From NCBI GenBank assembly GCA_946478755.1, contig CAMLDJ010000350.1:1-5506 (forward strand): a stretch of 5,506 nt of DNA, written 5' to 3'. The translations under genes were made by a program, and so were the position numbers. Positions within the stretch are counted from its first letter, which is position 1. Each line of letters starts with the position of its first letter. Shown one piece after another: positions 1 through 5,446 of the stretch. The notes below the pieces were generated by a model, which did no database searches, was not told the DNA's origin, and was given only the letters and a program-made list of their open reading frames with translations. The DNA comes from an uncultured Pedobacter sp. (GTDB lineage: Bacteria > Bacteroidota > Bacteroidia > Sphingobacteriales > Sphingobacteriaceae).

Positions 1-49
1 CATGGCATTTATATTTAATTTAAAAATTCTTTCTTCCTCCTTTTCGATA

Positions 50-193
50 ATGAATGTGGGACAGACCGAGTTATTGTTGCTATTAATTCCCGTATTGTAT
101 ATTCTAAACGTAATACTGATTCTTTTTAATGCGATCAGAAGCCATAAGAACAAAAAGGTAATTTATCAGCCGGCTATTCCATTTCTCAGATAA
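50..193 (+). CDS. Possible small single-helix membrane protein (hypothetical)
   Basis: I do not recognise a family. The frame is open from an ATG at base 2 and, because the window begins there, could extend further upstream. I prefer the internal ATG at 50, which gives 47 residues, because the 16 residues before it look unstructured. From this start the protein has a short polar N-terminus, one strongly hydrophobic segment at about residues 8-28 (rich in Leu, Ile and Val), then a basic stretch of Arg, His and Lys at about 30-37. By the positive-inside rule this suggests a single membrane helix with a cytoplasmic C-terminus. No ribosome binding site or TAnnTTTG box is evident, and the upstream bases are pyrimidine-rich. 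It could be a genuine small membrane protein, the C-terminal end of a longer gene, or chance. There is no neighbouring gene in the window to suggest a role. Confidence 0.35.
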   Translation: MNVGQTELLLLLIPVLYILNVILILFNAIRSHKNKKVIYQPAIPFLR

Positions 194-366
194 TAGTACA
201 GAACGACCCAACAGTATGATGCGTATCAAAAGGGAAAATAATCTGCAAAGTCTGATCTAATAAAACATCTAGTCTAACCAGCCCCACGCCTATACACCTT
301 GCGGTATTCTGATTATAAAATGCGGCGGAAAATACGCTGCTATTTAACTGCCTTCAGACTGCTAAA

Positions 367-410
367 AGCAGTCGGATACCAGTCCAATAGCAGTCGAATA
401 GCAGACGAAG
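367..410. repeat. Four tandem 11-bp units, consensus AGCAGTCGAAT
   Basis: Four head-to-tail units start at 367, 378, 389 and 400 with an exact 11-base period. The third unit equals the consensus AGCAGTCGAAT. The first differs at one position, the second at two and the fourth at two. The core CAGTC recurs at 369, 380 and 391, with CAGAC at 402. Immediately upstream, GACTGCT at 357-363 is the perfect reverse complement of AGCAGTC at 367-373, so a 7-bp stem with a 3-base loop can form at the left edge of the array. The array lies outside any gene. Eleven bases is close to one helical turn, so every unit faces the same side of the DNA. Function is unknown. Confidence 0.8.
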
Positions 411-454
411 TTTATATCCCTCAATGTCTGTCCGATACCGGATGTCGCTCCCGG

Positions 455-495
455 CAAAAAACAAAGGCCGGATGTTCAATCGACATCCGGCCTTT
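455..495 (-). terminator. Strong intrinsic terminator, probably for htpG
   Basis: A perfect 13-bp stem pairs 463-475 with 483-495 around a 7-base loop (476-482), with GGCCGG in the stem. Read on the minus strand the stem is followed by GTTTTTTG (462-455), the U-tract of a classic Rho-independent terminator. On the plus strand the stem is followed only by AAGCTTTTCC, so termination should be weaker that way. It lies about 100 bases beyond the htpG stop codon, in the right orientation to end that transcript. Confidence 0.82.
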
Positions 496-529
496 AAGCT
501 TTTCCTGAAGAAAAAATTACCTTCTCAGA

Positions 530-579
530 GAAGACCTAGGAATTTTTGTCCTTCTTCAGGACAAAAGGTTCCAGTCTTC
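530..579 (-). other. Long imperfect stem-loop in the htpG 3' region
   Basis: The inner stem is a perfect 9 bp (544-552 with 558-566) around the loop TCTTC. Outside a small internal loop, GGAA at 539-542 pairs with TTCC at 569-572. A further outer segment, 530-534 with 575-579, pairs after bulges, giving roughly 20 paired positions in all. It starts about 20 bases past the htpG stop. No uninterrupted U-run directly follows it on the minus strand, so an mRNA 3'-end stabilising or pausing structure is as likely as a terminator. The assignment of role is inference. Confidence 0.5.
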
Positions 580-597
580 GAAGAGAACGGTTATTTT

Positions 598-2487
598 TTA
601 AATTAATTCCACACTTCTGCTTACAAAAGCAGTCAATTCCGCTCCTGTCAGCATGCCCTGTGCAAGTAAAGCCAGGTCTATTGCCTGTTTGGCTAACAGC
701 GCCTGTTCTTCCTCGTTATCCGTTGCGATGATTTTTCCGATCAGCTTATGGTTTCCATTGATGGCCACTTTATAGCTGTCTGGCATATTGCCGTAAAAGC
801 CCATGCCGCCGCCCATGGCCGCCATATCTTTCATCCTGCGCATAAATTCATCCATCGTTACTGTAACCGGCAATTCATCTGGATTTAAACCTACGATCTC
901 CACATGGTATCCTGGTTTACTGATCGCTTTCTCAAATATCGAGGCCACCGTTTTAGACTGGTCCTCTGTCAACACGGATTCAATAGGATCATCCTTATCA
1001 ATCAGTTTACTGGCAACACTGGAATCCACACGTTTTAACGCTGTTTTCTCCAGCTTTTGTTCCAGATGCTGAACAAAGTGATTATCGATAGGGGAATTCA
1101 TCAACAACACATCGTAATCCTTTTTATTGGCCGACTGGATGAAGCTATCCTGTTTGGCCGGGTCATTGGCGTAAATGTAAACCACCTGCCCGTTTTTATC
1201 CGTCTGGATATCCTTTACTTTATCCCGGTATTCTTCTAATGTATAGTGTTCGTTCCTGGTATTGGTCAGCAAAGCAAAGTCCTTCGCTTTTTCATAGAAC
1301 TTCTCCTCACTCACCATACCATATTTTACAAACAGGCCGATATCGCCCCATTTCTCTTCGTATCCTTTACGGTCTTTGTTGTACAGTTCCTGCAATTTAT
1401 CAGCAACTTTTTTGGTGATATAGCTGTTAATCTTTTTAACATTGCTATCGGCCTGTAAAAAGCTCCTCGACACGTTTAGCGGGATATCCGGCGAATCAAT
1501 TACACCATGCAGCAACATTAAAAATTCCGGAACAATGTCTTTTACCTCATCAGTAATGAAAACCTGACGCGAGAATAATTTGATCTTGTTGCGTTGCATA
1601 TCAAAATCATTCTTCACTTTAGGAAAGTACAATACCCCCGTCAAATTGAAAGGATAATCTACATTCAGGTGGATCCAGAACAATGGATCTTCCGAAAATG
1701 GATACAATTGTTTATAAAAGTCAAGGTAGTCCTCGTCTGACAAATCTGCAGGCGCTTTTGTCCATATCGGGTTCGTCGTATTGATGATGTTATCCACCTC
1801 AACGCTCTTGGTCTTAGGCTTTCCTTCTTCATCTTCCCCATCGGGTTCCTGAACTGTTTTATGACCAAATTTAATGGGAACAGGCAGGAACTTGCCATAC
1901 TTATCCAGGATCTCCTCGAGTTTATGTTTGCTCAGGAACTCTTCCGATTCAGCATTGATATGTAAAATGATTTCCGTACCTCTGGAAGTTCTGTTACCAG
2001 CAGTAATTTCATATTCGGTACTTCCATCACATACCCAGCGAGCGGGTTCTGCCCCTTCCTGATAGGAAAGCGTCTGGATCTCTACCAGATCAGCCACCAT
2101 AAATGCGGAATAGAAGCCTAAACCAAACTTACCAATGATCTCATTGGCATCTTTGGCGTCTTTAAATTTCTCAACAAATTCGCTGGCGCCAGAAAAAGCC
2201 ACCTGGTTAATGTATTTCTTAATTTCTTCGGCAGTCATCCCCAAACCATTGTCGGTAATGGTGATGGTTTTTTTCTCTTCGTCTACTGCAACTTCTACAA
2301 GCGGATGGCCAAGTCCTCCACTATATTGTCCAAGCGCCGCTAAACGTTTGATCTTTTGTACCGCATCAACGGCATTTGATACCAGCTCTCTTAAAAAGAT
2401 CTCGTTATCTGAATACAGGAATTTCTTGATAATTGGGAAAATGTTCTCCGTGTGAATGGATATGCTTCCTTTTTCTTCTATGCTCAT
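598..2487 (-). CDS. htpG: Chaperone protein HtpG (bacterial Hsp90)
   Basis: A 629-residue cytoplasmic ATP-dependent chaperone that works as a dimer and helps late folding of client proteins together with the DnaK system; this role is family knowledge. The GHKL ATPase domain (about 1-210) shows the N-box FLRELVSNAVDA with E34, N38 and D41, the G1 box DNGLGM (79-84), the lid-hinge glycine box GKFGLGFYSAF (119-129) and GTEI at 170-173. A short acidic segment at about 213-228 stands where eukaryotic Hsp90 has its long charged linker. The middle domain carries LNVSRSFLQ (337-345), whose R341 is the expected ATP-contacting arginine. The C-terminal dimerisation domain has an unusual Met- and Gly-rich stretch at 545-568. 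Length is close to E. coli HtpG and all key residues are intact. The ATG at 2487 gives the standard N-terminus; AAAGAG lies shortly upstream. It is divergent from the M16 peptidase gene. Confidence 0.98.
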   Translation of the reverse strand: MSIEEKGSISIHTENIFPIIKKFLYSDNEIFLRELVSNAVDAVQKIKRLAALGQYSGGLGHPLVEVAVDEEKKTITITDNGLGMTAEEIKKYINQVAFSGASEFVEKFKDAKDANEIIGKFGLGFYSAFMVADLVEIQTLSYQEGAEPARWVCDGSTEYEITAGNRTSRGTEIILHINAESEEFLSKHKLEEILDKYGKFLPVPIKFGHKTVQEPDGEDEEGKPKTKSVEVDNIINTTNPIWTKAPADLSDEDYLDFYKQLYPFSEDPLFWIHLNVDYPFNLTGVLYFPKVKNDFDMQRNKIKLFSRQVFITDEVKDIVPEFLMLLHGVIDSPDIPLNVSRSFLQADSNVKKINSYITKKVADKLQELYNKDRKGYEEKWGDIGLFVKYGMVSEEKFYEKAKDFALLTNTRNEHYTLEEYRDKVKDIQTDKNGQVVYIYANDPAKQDSFIQSANKKDYDVLLMNSPIDNHFVQHLEQKLEKTALKRVDSSVASKLIDKDDPIESVLTEDQSKTVASIFEKAISKPGYHVEIVGLNPDELPVTVTMDEFMRRMKDMAAMGGGMGFYGNMPDSYKVAINGNHKLIGKIIATDNEEEQALLAKQAIDLALLAQGMLTGAELTAFVSRSVELI

Positions 2488-2615
2488 ATGTAAACTCTTT
2501 TTTTAAGTACATAACTCTCCTATCAATGCTTATTCCAAACTGCGTTTGTTGTCAAATTGACAGTTCTGATAAAATTATCATACGGTGATATAATTCTGTG
2601 TACCTTTGCCCTTTA
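2488..2615. promoter_or_regulatory. Divergent htpG/M16 spacer with clustered palindromes
   Basis: The 128-base spacer must hold the promoters of both genes. It contains TGTCAA-A-TTGACA (2550-2562), TGATAA-AA-TTATCA (2567-2580) and an overlapping TATCA-N5-TGATA (2576-2590); another TATCA lies at 2521-2525. These are plausible operator half-sites for a dimeric regulator, or single-strand hairpins. For htpG, a minus-strand TCAATTTG at 2560-2553 is one mismatch from TAnnTTTG and would give a leader of about 60 bases, but I see no exact -7 box. No CIRCE element (TTAGCACTC-N9-GAGTGCTAA) is present, so HrcA control is not supported. Confidence 0.45.
2601..2608 (+). promoter_or_regulatory. -7 promoter box of the M16 peptidase gene
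   Basis: TACCTTTG matches the Bacteroidota primary-sigma -7 consensus TAnnTTTG exactly and ends 7 bases before the ATG at 2616. Initiation a few bases downstream would give a leaderless or nearly leaderless message. No TTTG-like -33 element is visible about 20 bases upstream. The position argues against the in-frame GTG at 2598 as the start, since it would lie upstream of the transcript. Confidence 0.55.
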
Positions 2616-3845
2616 ATGGAATACAACGTTCATACCTTACCAAACGGCATCCGTCTGCTTCACGTCCCTTCTGCATCTGCAATATCTCATGCCTGCATCA
2701 TTATAAACAGCGGATCAAGAGACGAAAAAGAGGAGCATTCCGGTCTCGCTCACTTTATCGAGCACCTGATTTTTAAACGCACTGAAAAAAGAACGACGAA
2801 TCAGATCTTAAACAGATTGGAAAGTGTAGGGGCGGATCTGAATGCCTATACAACGAAGGAATATACCTGCATCCATGCCTCTTTTCTTAACCCTTACCTG
2901 GACCGTACTTTAGAACTTTTTAATGATATTGTTTTCCATTCCACCTTTCCGGAGGATGAAATGGAAAAGGAAAAAAGCGTGATCCTGGATGAAATTTCGT
3001 CTTATCTGGACCAGCCCGAAGAGGCCATTTATGACGACTTTGAGGATCTTGTTTTTGCTGGCCACCCCCTTGGCCGCAATATCCTGGGCAATGAGGAGAG
3101 CATTAACAGGATCACGAAAAAAGACATCCACCAGTTTATAAAGGATAATTATCATACAGATAAGATTGTAATTGCAGTACTCGGCCACTACTCTTTAAAC
3201 AAGGTCGTTAAAACCGGCTCCAGGCATTATGCGGAAATCCCGGCAAACCTGTACCGTCCCTCCAGGATTGCCCCTGCAAAAAATGCAGCACTTACACAAA
3301 GCTTTCAGAAACCGCTACAACAAGCTCATGCCATGCTGGGTGCGCAGGCTTACTCCTTGCATCACCCTTATAAAACAGGCCTTCTATTGTTAAATAATTT
3401 GTTGGGCGGCACAGGAATGAGTTCCATTCTGAATTTACAGATCAGGGAGAAATACGGCATCGCTTATACCATTGAAACAGGATACAGCCCCCTTTGTGAC
3501 ACCGGTATCTTCACTTTGTATTTTGGCACAGATAAGGAAAAAGTAAGCAGAGCCTGGTCGCTGATCCATAAGGAATTTAAAAAAATAAAAGAACATCCTT
3601 TAAGTGAAGTTCAGCTTCAAAAAGCAAAAAACAAGTTCATTGGTCAGATTGCACTGGGTGAGGAGAACAGAATAGGCCTGATCATATCCATGGCCAAAAG
3701 CCTGATCGACTATGACAAAATTGATGACCTGGAAACCATATTCAAAAAGATTCAGGCGGTTAGCACAGCAGATATGCGCAATATTGTGAACGAAATATTA
3801 GATGAGAGCAATCTTACTACCCTAACTTTTTATCCTTTAGGGTAA
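2616..3845 (+). CDS. M16 family (pitrilysin/processing-peptidase-like) zinc metallopeptidase
   Basis: A 409-residue peptidase of the short M16 group related to the mitochondrial processing peptidase beta subunit. The inverted zinc motif HFIEH is at 46-50: H46 and H50 are ligands and E49 the catalytic base. E126 in ILDEI, 75 residues after H50, fits the third ligand. The second half holds the glycine-rich LLGGTGMSS loop (262-270) and the R277...Y284 pair in IREKYGIAY, which positions substrate in this family. Both M16 repeats are therefore present in one chain, consistent with an active homodimer. I see no signal peptide, so it should be cytoplasmic; the substrate is unknown. I chose ATG 2616 over GTG 2598 because MEYNVHTLPNGIR is a typical family N-terminus and a promoter box lies between the two. 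def follows after 59 bases on the same strand but has its own promoter-like box. Confidence 0.93.
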   Translation: MEYNVHTLPNGIRLLHVPSASAISHACIIINSGSRDEKEEHSGLAHFIEHLIFKRTEKRTTNQILNRLESVGADLNAYTTKEYTCIHASFLNPYLDRTLELFNDIVFHSTFPEDEMEKEKSVILDEISSYLDQPEEAIYDDFEDLVFAGHPLGRNILGNEESINRITKKDIHQFIKDNYHTDKIVIAVLGHYSLNKVVKTGSRHYAEIPANLYRPSRIAPAKNAALTQSFQKPLQQAHAMLGAQAYSLHHPYKTGLLLLNNLLGGTGMSSILNLQIREKYGIAYTIETGYSPLCDTGIFTLYFGTDKEKVSRAWSLIHKEFKKIKEHPLSEVQLQKAKNKFIGQIALGEENRIGLIISMAKSLIDYDKIDDLETIFKKIQAVSTADMRNIVNEILDESNLTTLTFYPLG

Positions 3846-3851
3846 TATTTG

Positions 3852-3859
3852 TACTTTTG
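3852..3859 (+). promoter_or_regulatory. -7 promoter box for def
   Basis: TACTTTTG matches TAnnTTTG exactly. It begins 7 bases after the M16 stop codon and ends 45 bases before the def ATG, which would leave a 5' leader of roughly 40 bases. A clear -33 TTTG is not visible upstream, where the DNA is the end of the peptidase gene. It suggests def can be transcribed apart from the M16 gene, although read-through remains possible because I see no terminator between them. Confidence 0.5.
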
Positions 3860-3904
3860 TATCTTTATCGCTTATCATCCATTACTCAGCATTAAAAAAT
3901 TTAG

Positions 3905-4465
3905 ATGAAATTACCCATTATAGCCTACGGAGATCCGGTTCTTAAAAAAATGTGCACACCTATTGAGGAGAACTATCCGGATCTGAAACAACTGATCAGC
4001 AACATGTTCGAAACCATGTATAATGCACATGGCGTTGGCCTGGCAGCGCCGCAGGTGGGCTTGCCGATACGCCTGTTTATCGTCGACACTGGCGCCGACG
4101 AAGGCGATAAGAATAAGTTTAAAAAGGTTTTCATTAATGCGGAGATGATTGAGGAATCAGGAGAACCATGGGCTTTTAATGAGGGTTGCCTAAGCATTCC
4201 TGATATCAGGGAAGATGTGATGCGCAAACCGAATATCCGGATCAGGTACTATGACGAGAACTGGGAGCTGCATGAAGATGAAGTTACCGGAATGCCTGCA
4301 CGCGTGATACAGCATGAATACGACCATATTGAAGGAAAACTCTTTACAGATACATTAAGCTTGTTGCGTAAAAGAATGCTGAAGAGCAAACTGGATGCAA
4401 TTTCTAAAGGAAATGTAAAGGCTGAGTATAAGATGCGTTTTCCGCAGCAAAGCAAAAGGCGTTAA
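3905..4465 (+). CDS. def: Peptide deformylase
   Basis: A 186-residue metalloenzyme that removes the formyl group from the N-terminal formyl-methionine of nascent proteins at the ribosome. All three family motifs are intact: motif 1 GVGLAAPQVG (43-52), motif 2 EGCLS (93-97) with metal ligand C95, and motif 3 QHEYDH (136-141) with ligands H137 and H141 and catalytic E138. A short insertion with charged residues (about 63-74) before motif 2, and a basic C-terminal tail ending in KRR, are compatible with ribosome-associated bacterial enzymes. Length is in the usual range. No Shine-Dalgarno precedes the ATG, only an A-rich stretch. The stop codon overlaps the stop of the convergent gene at 4462, so there is no dedicated intergenic terminator. 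The usual def partner fmt is not in the window. Confidence 0.97.
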   Translation: MKLPIIAYGDPVLKKMCTPIEENYPDLKQLISNMFETMYNAHGVGLAAPQVGLPIRLFIVDTGADEGDKNKFKKVFINAEMIEESGEPWAFNEGCLSIPDIREDVMRKPNIRIRYYDENWELHEDEVTGMPARVIQHEYDHIEGKLFTDTLSLLRKRMLKSKLDAISKGNVKAEYKMRFPQQSKRR

Positions 4466-5103
4466 TTGCCTTCGCTTCTGATCTTATCTCCTTTAAAGAT
4501 AGACTGCATTAGCTTTCCCCATGCAAATGGATTTAGCAAAGGATTAGTCTGAACCATGTTTTTGTTCAGGGCGCGATCATGGCTTAGTCTGTTGTTAATG
4601 CTTTGGATTTCGCCCCCATCTCTGGGTAGGGTTTGAATCAGCCCACTCAAACTTTCTGGCGAAAGATTGCGGGCAGCGATCACATAATCATCATCTGCAA
4701 TTTTCATCGACATAAAGTCTCTCGTAAAGTCCTCTACCGTTGCCCATGGATAAACACGTACCGTTGGAAGGTTCACAATTTCTGCCTTCATTTTGATCAT
4801 AGCAGTATATTTACTGTCATTGACGTTCGTAGGGATGGGCAGCAACAAGTCCCTGTAACCAATTGCAGTGTATAATATGGTATCGCCGGGGTGGGCAATA
4901 AAAGAGAAATATCCTTTGTAATTGGCCGCATAGCGCTGTTCCTTATTGGTTAGGTTGGTCACCGTAACATAAGGGACAACGGTATTGCTATCGACGTCGG
5001 TAATGATCCCTGTAAATTGAATCAATTGCTTTTCCTTCGTGATCTGCTGTGCAAATACGGAAGAAGCAAAAAGAAACAACATCATGGTTAGCGCATACCT
5101 CAT
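4462..5103 (-). CDS. Secreted carboxypeptidase-regulatory-like domain protein, function unknown
   Basis: A 213-residue protein with a clear signal peptide: hydrophobic residues about 4-17, then VFA-QQ suggesting cleavage after A18. Residues about 29-108 resemble the CarboxypepD_reg-like beta-sandwich common in Bacteroidota envelope proteins: FTGIITDVDSN start, VPYVTVTN, then YKGYFSF and the GDTILYTAIGY strand pair. In SusC-like receptors this domain precedes plug and barrel, but here the chain ends about 100 residues later with no plug, barrel, TonB box or sorting domain. The C-terminal part starts at LPTVRVYPWATVEDF and is hydrophilic and mostly helical-looking; I do not recognise a characterised domain in it. 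No lipobox cysteine is present, so a periplasmic location is likely. The gene follows nfu after 53 bases, but a promoter-like box just before its ATG suggests separate expression. Its stop overlaps that of def. Confidence 0.85.
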   Translation of the reverse strand: MRYALTMMLFLFASSVFAQQITKEKQLIQFTGIITDVDSNTVVPYVTVTNLTNKEQRYAANYKGYFSFIAHPGDTILYTAIGYRDLLLPIPTNVNDSKYTAMIKMKAEIVNLPTVRVYPWATVEDFTRDFMSMKIADDDYVIAARNLSPESLSGLIQTLPRDGGEIQSINNRLSHDRALNKNMVQTNPLLNPFAWGKLMQSIFKGDKIRSEGN

Positions 5104-5107
5104 ATGA

Positions 5108-5115
5108 CAAAAATA
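5108..5115 (-). promoter_or_regulatory. -7 promoter box giving a leaderless message for the secreted protein
   Basis: On the minus strand TATTTTTG matches TAnnTTTG exactly and ends 4 bases before the ATG at 5103. Initiation at the usual distance would start the mRNA at or next to the A of the start codon, agreeing with the lack of a Shine-Dalgarno. The -33 region holds only T-rich DNA without a clear TTTG. The box also overlaps the T-run after a small imperfect stem (5115-5121 with 5130-5136). Confidence 0.5.
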
Positions 5116-5156
5116 GCGGTTATAAATAAAACGGCTAGTTAAATTGTGTTAAATCT

Positions 5157-5402
5157 CTAAACCGGTTCTGCCAGGTTAATGGCTTCAACAGCAGTAATTT
5201 GAGGAACAGCTTTCATAATAGCCTGTTCAATCCCTGCTTTCATGGTCATAAAACTCATCTTGCAAGAACCGCAGTTACCCAATAATTTCAATTTAACTAT
5301 ATTTTCCGCCGTAATCTCCTCTATAGCAACATCTCCACCATCGGCGATTAAATATGGTCGGATAGTTTCTAATGCCTGTTCTACTTGTTCTGTTAAATTC
5401 AT
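5157..5402 (-). CDS. NifU C-terminal-domain (Nfu-type) iron-sulfur cluster carrier
   Basis: An 81-residue single-domain protein that binds a [4Fe-4S] cluster, usually at a dimer interface, and passes it to apo-proteins in the cytoplasm; this is family knowledge. The sequence has IRPYLIADGGDV (14-25), the signature before the cluster site, and the cluster motif NCGSCKMSFMTMKAGIE (43-59) with cysteines C44 and C47. It lacks the NifU scaffold and the NfuA A-type domain, so it is the minimal form. I chose ATG 5402 over the in-frame TTG at 5414: the four extra residues are not typical and ATG gives the standard MNLTEQVEQALE start. It lies 44 bases after a probable mrp stop on the same strand, so the two are probably co-transcribed and work in the same Fe-S assembly route. 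Confidence 0.95.
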   Translation of the reverse strand: MNLTEQVEQALETIRPYLIADGGDVAIEEITAENIVKLKLLGNCGSCKMSFMTMKAGIEQAIMKAVPQITAVEAINLAEPV

Positions 5403-5446
5403 TTCGTTGGTCAATTAAAATATAAAAATAGTAAATTTTTTCCTAT

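Larger units (their letters stand above)
194..597. other. Non-coding interval left of htpG
   Basis: About 400 bases without a convincing gene. Short open frames exist here (plus strand 299-508 and 424-606), but their translations are basic, of low complexity and run through the repeat and hairpins, so I do not call them. The interval contains an 11-bp tandem repeat array (367-410), a 13-bp perfect hairpin terminator (463-495) and a long imperfect hairpin (530-579). I see nothing recognisable in 194-355: no tRNA, transposase remnant or terminal repeat. Confidence 0.7.

Noticed and set aside
367..410. CRISPR array
   Set aside because: Units are 11 bases and directly tandem, with no spacers and no cas genes nearby.
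299..606. Plus-strand open frames at 299-508 and 424-606
   Set aside because: They run across the tandem repeat, the terminator and the long hairpin, overlap each other, and encode basic, compositionally odd peptides with no recognisable motif.
803..2455. Plus- and minus-strand open frames inside htpG
   Set aside because: They lie within a fully supported htpG coding sequence and their translations show no domain; they are shadow frames.
2557..2594. E. coli-type sigma-70 promoter (TTGACA at 2557 with TATAAT at 2589)
   Set aside because: The gap between the boxes is 26 bases instead of about 17, and Bacteroidota primary sigma uses other elements; the TTGACA is better seen as half of a palindrome.
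2488..2615. CIRCE/HrcA heat-shock operator upstream of htpG
   Set aside because: The TTAGCACTC-N9-GAGTGCTAA pattern is absent; the palindromes there are of a different sequence.
2910..3188. Minus-strand open frame inside the M16 peptidase gene
   Set aside because: The opposite strand encodes the conserved zinc-peptidase region, and the antisense peptide has no recognisable feature.
3846..3904. Riboswitch or attenuator in the def leader
   Set aside because: The 59 bases are T- and A-rich, with no stable stem or U-tract-linked hairpin.
3973..4455. Minus-strand open frames inside def, and a plus-strand one inside the secreted-protein gene (4633-4875)
   Set aside because: They overlap genes with intact motifs or a signal peptide, and nothing supports translation.
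4462..5103. SusC/TonB-dependent receptor fragment
   Set aside because: The chain ends naturally at 213 residues with no plug or barrel sequence, and the next gene follows at once without remnants, so it is a complete short protein.
5403..5414. TTG start for the Nfu protein at 5414
   Set aside because: It adds four residues outside the conserved domain, whereas ATG 5402 gives the typical N-terminus.
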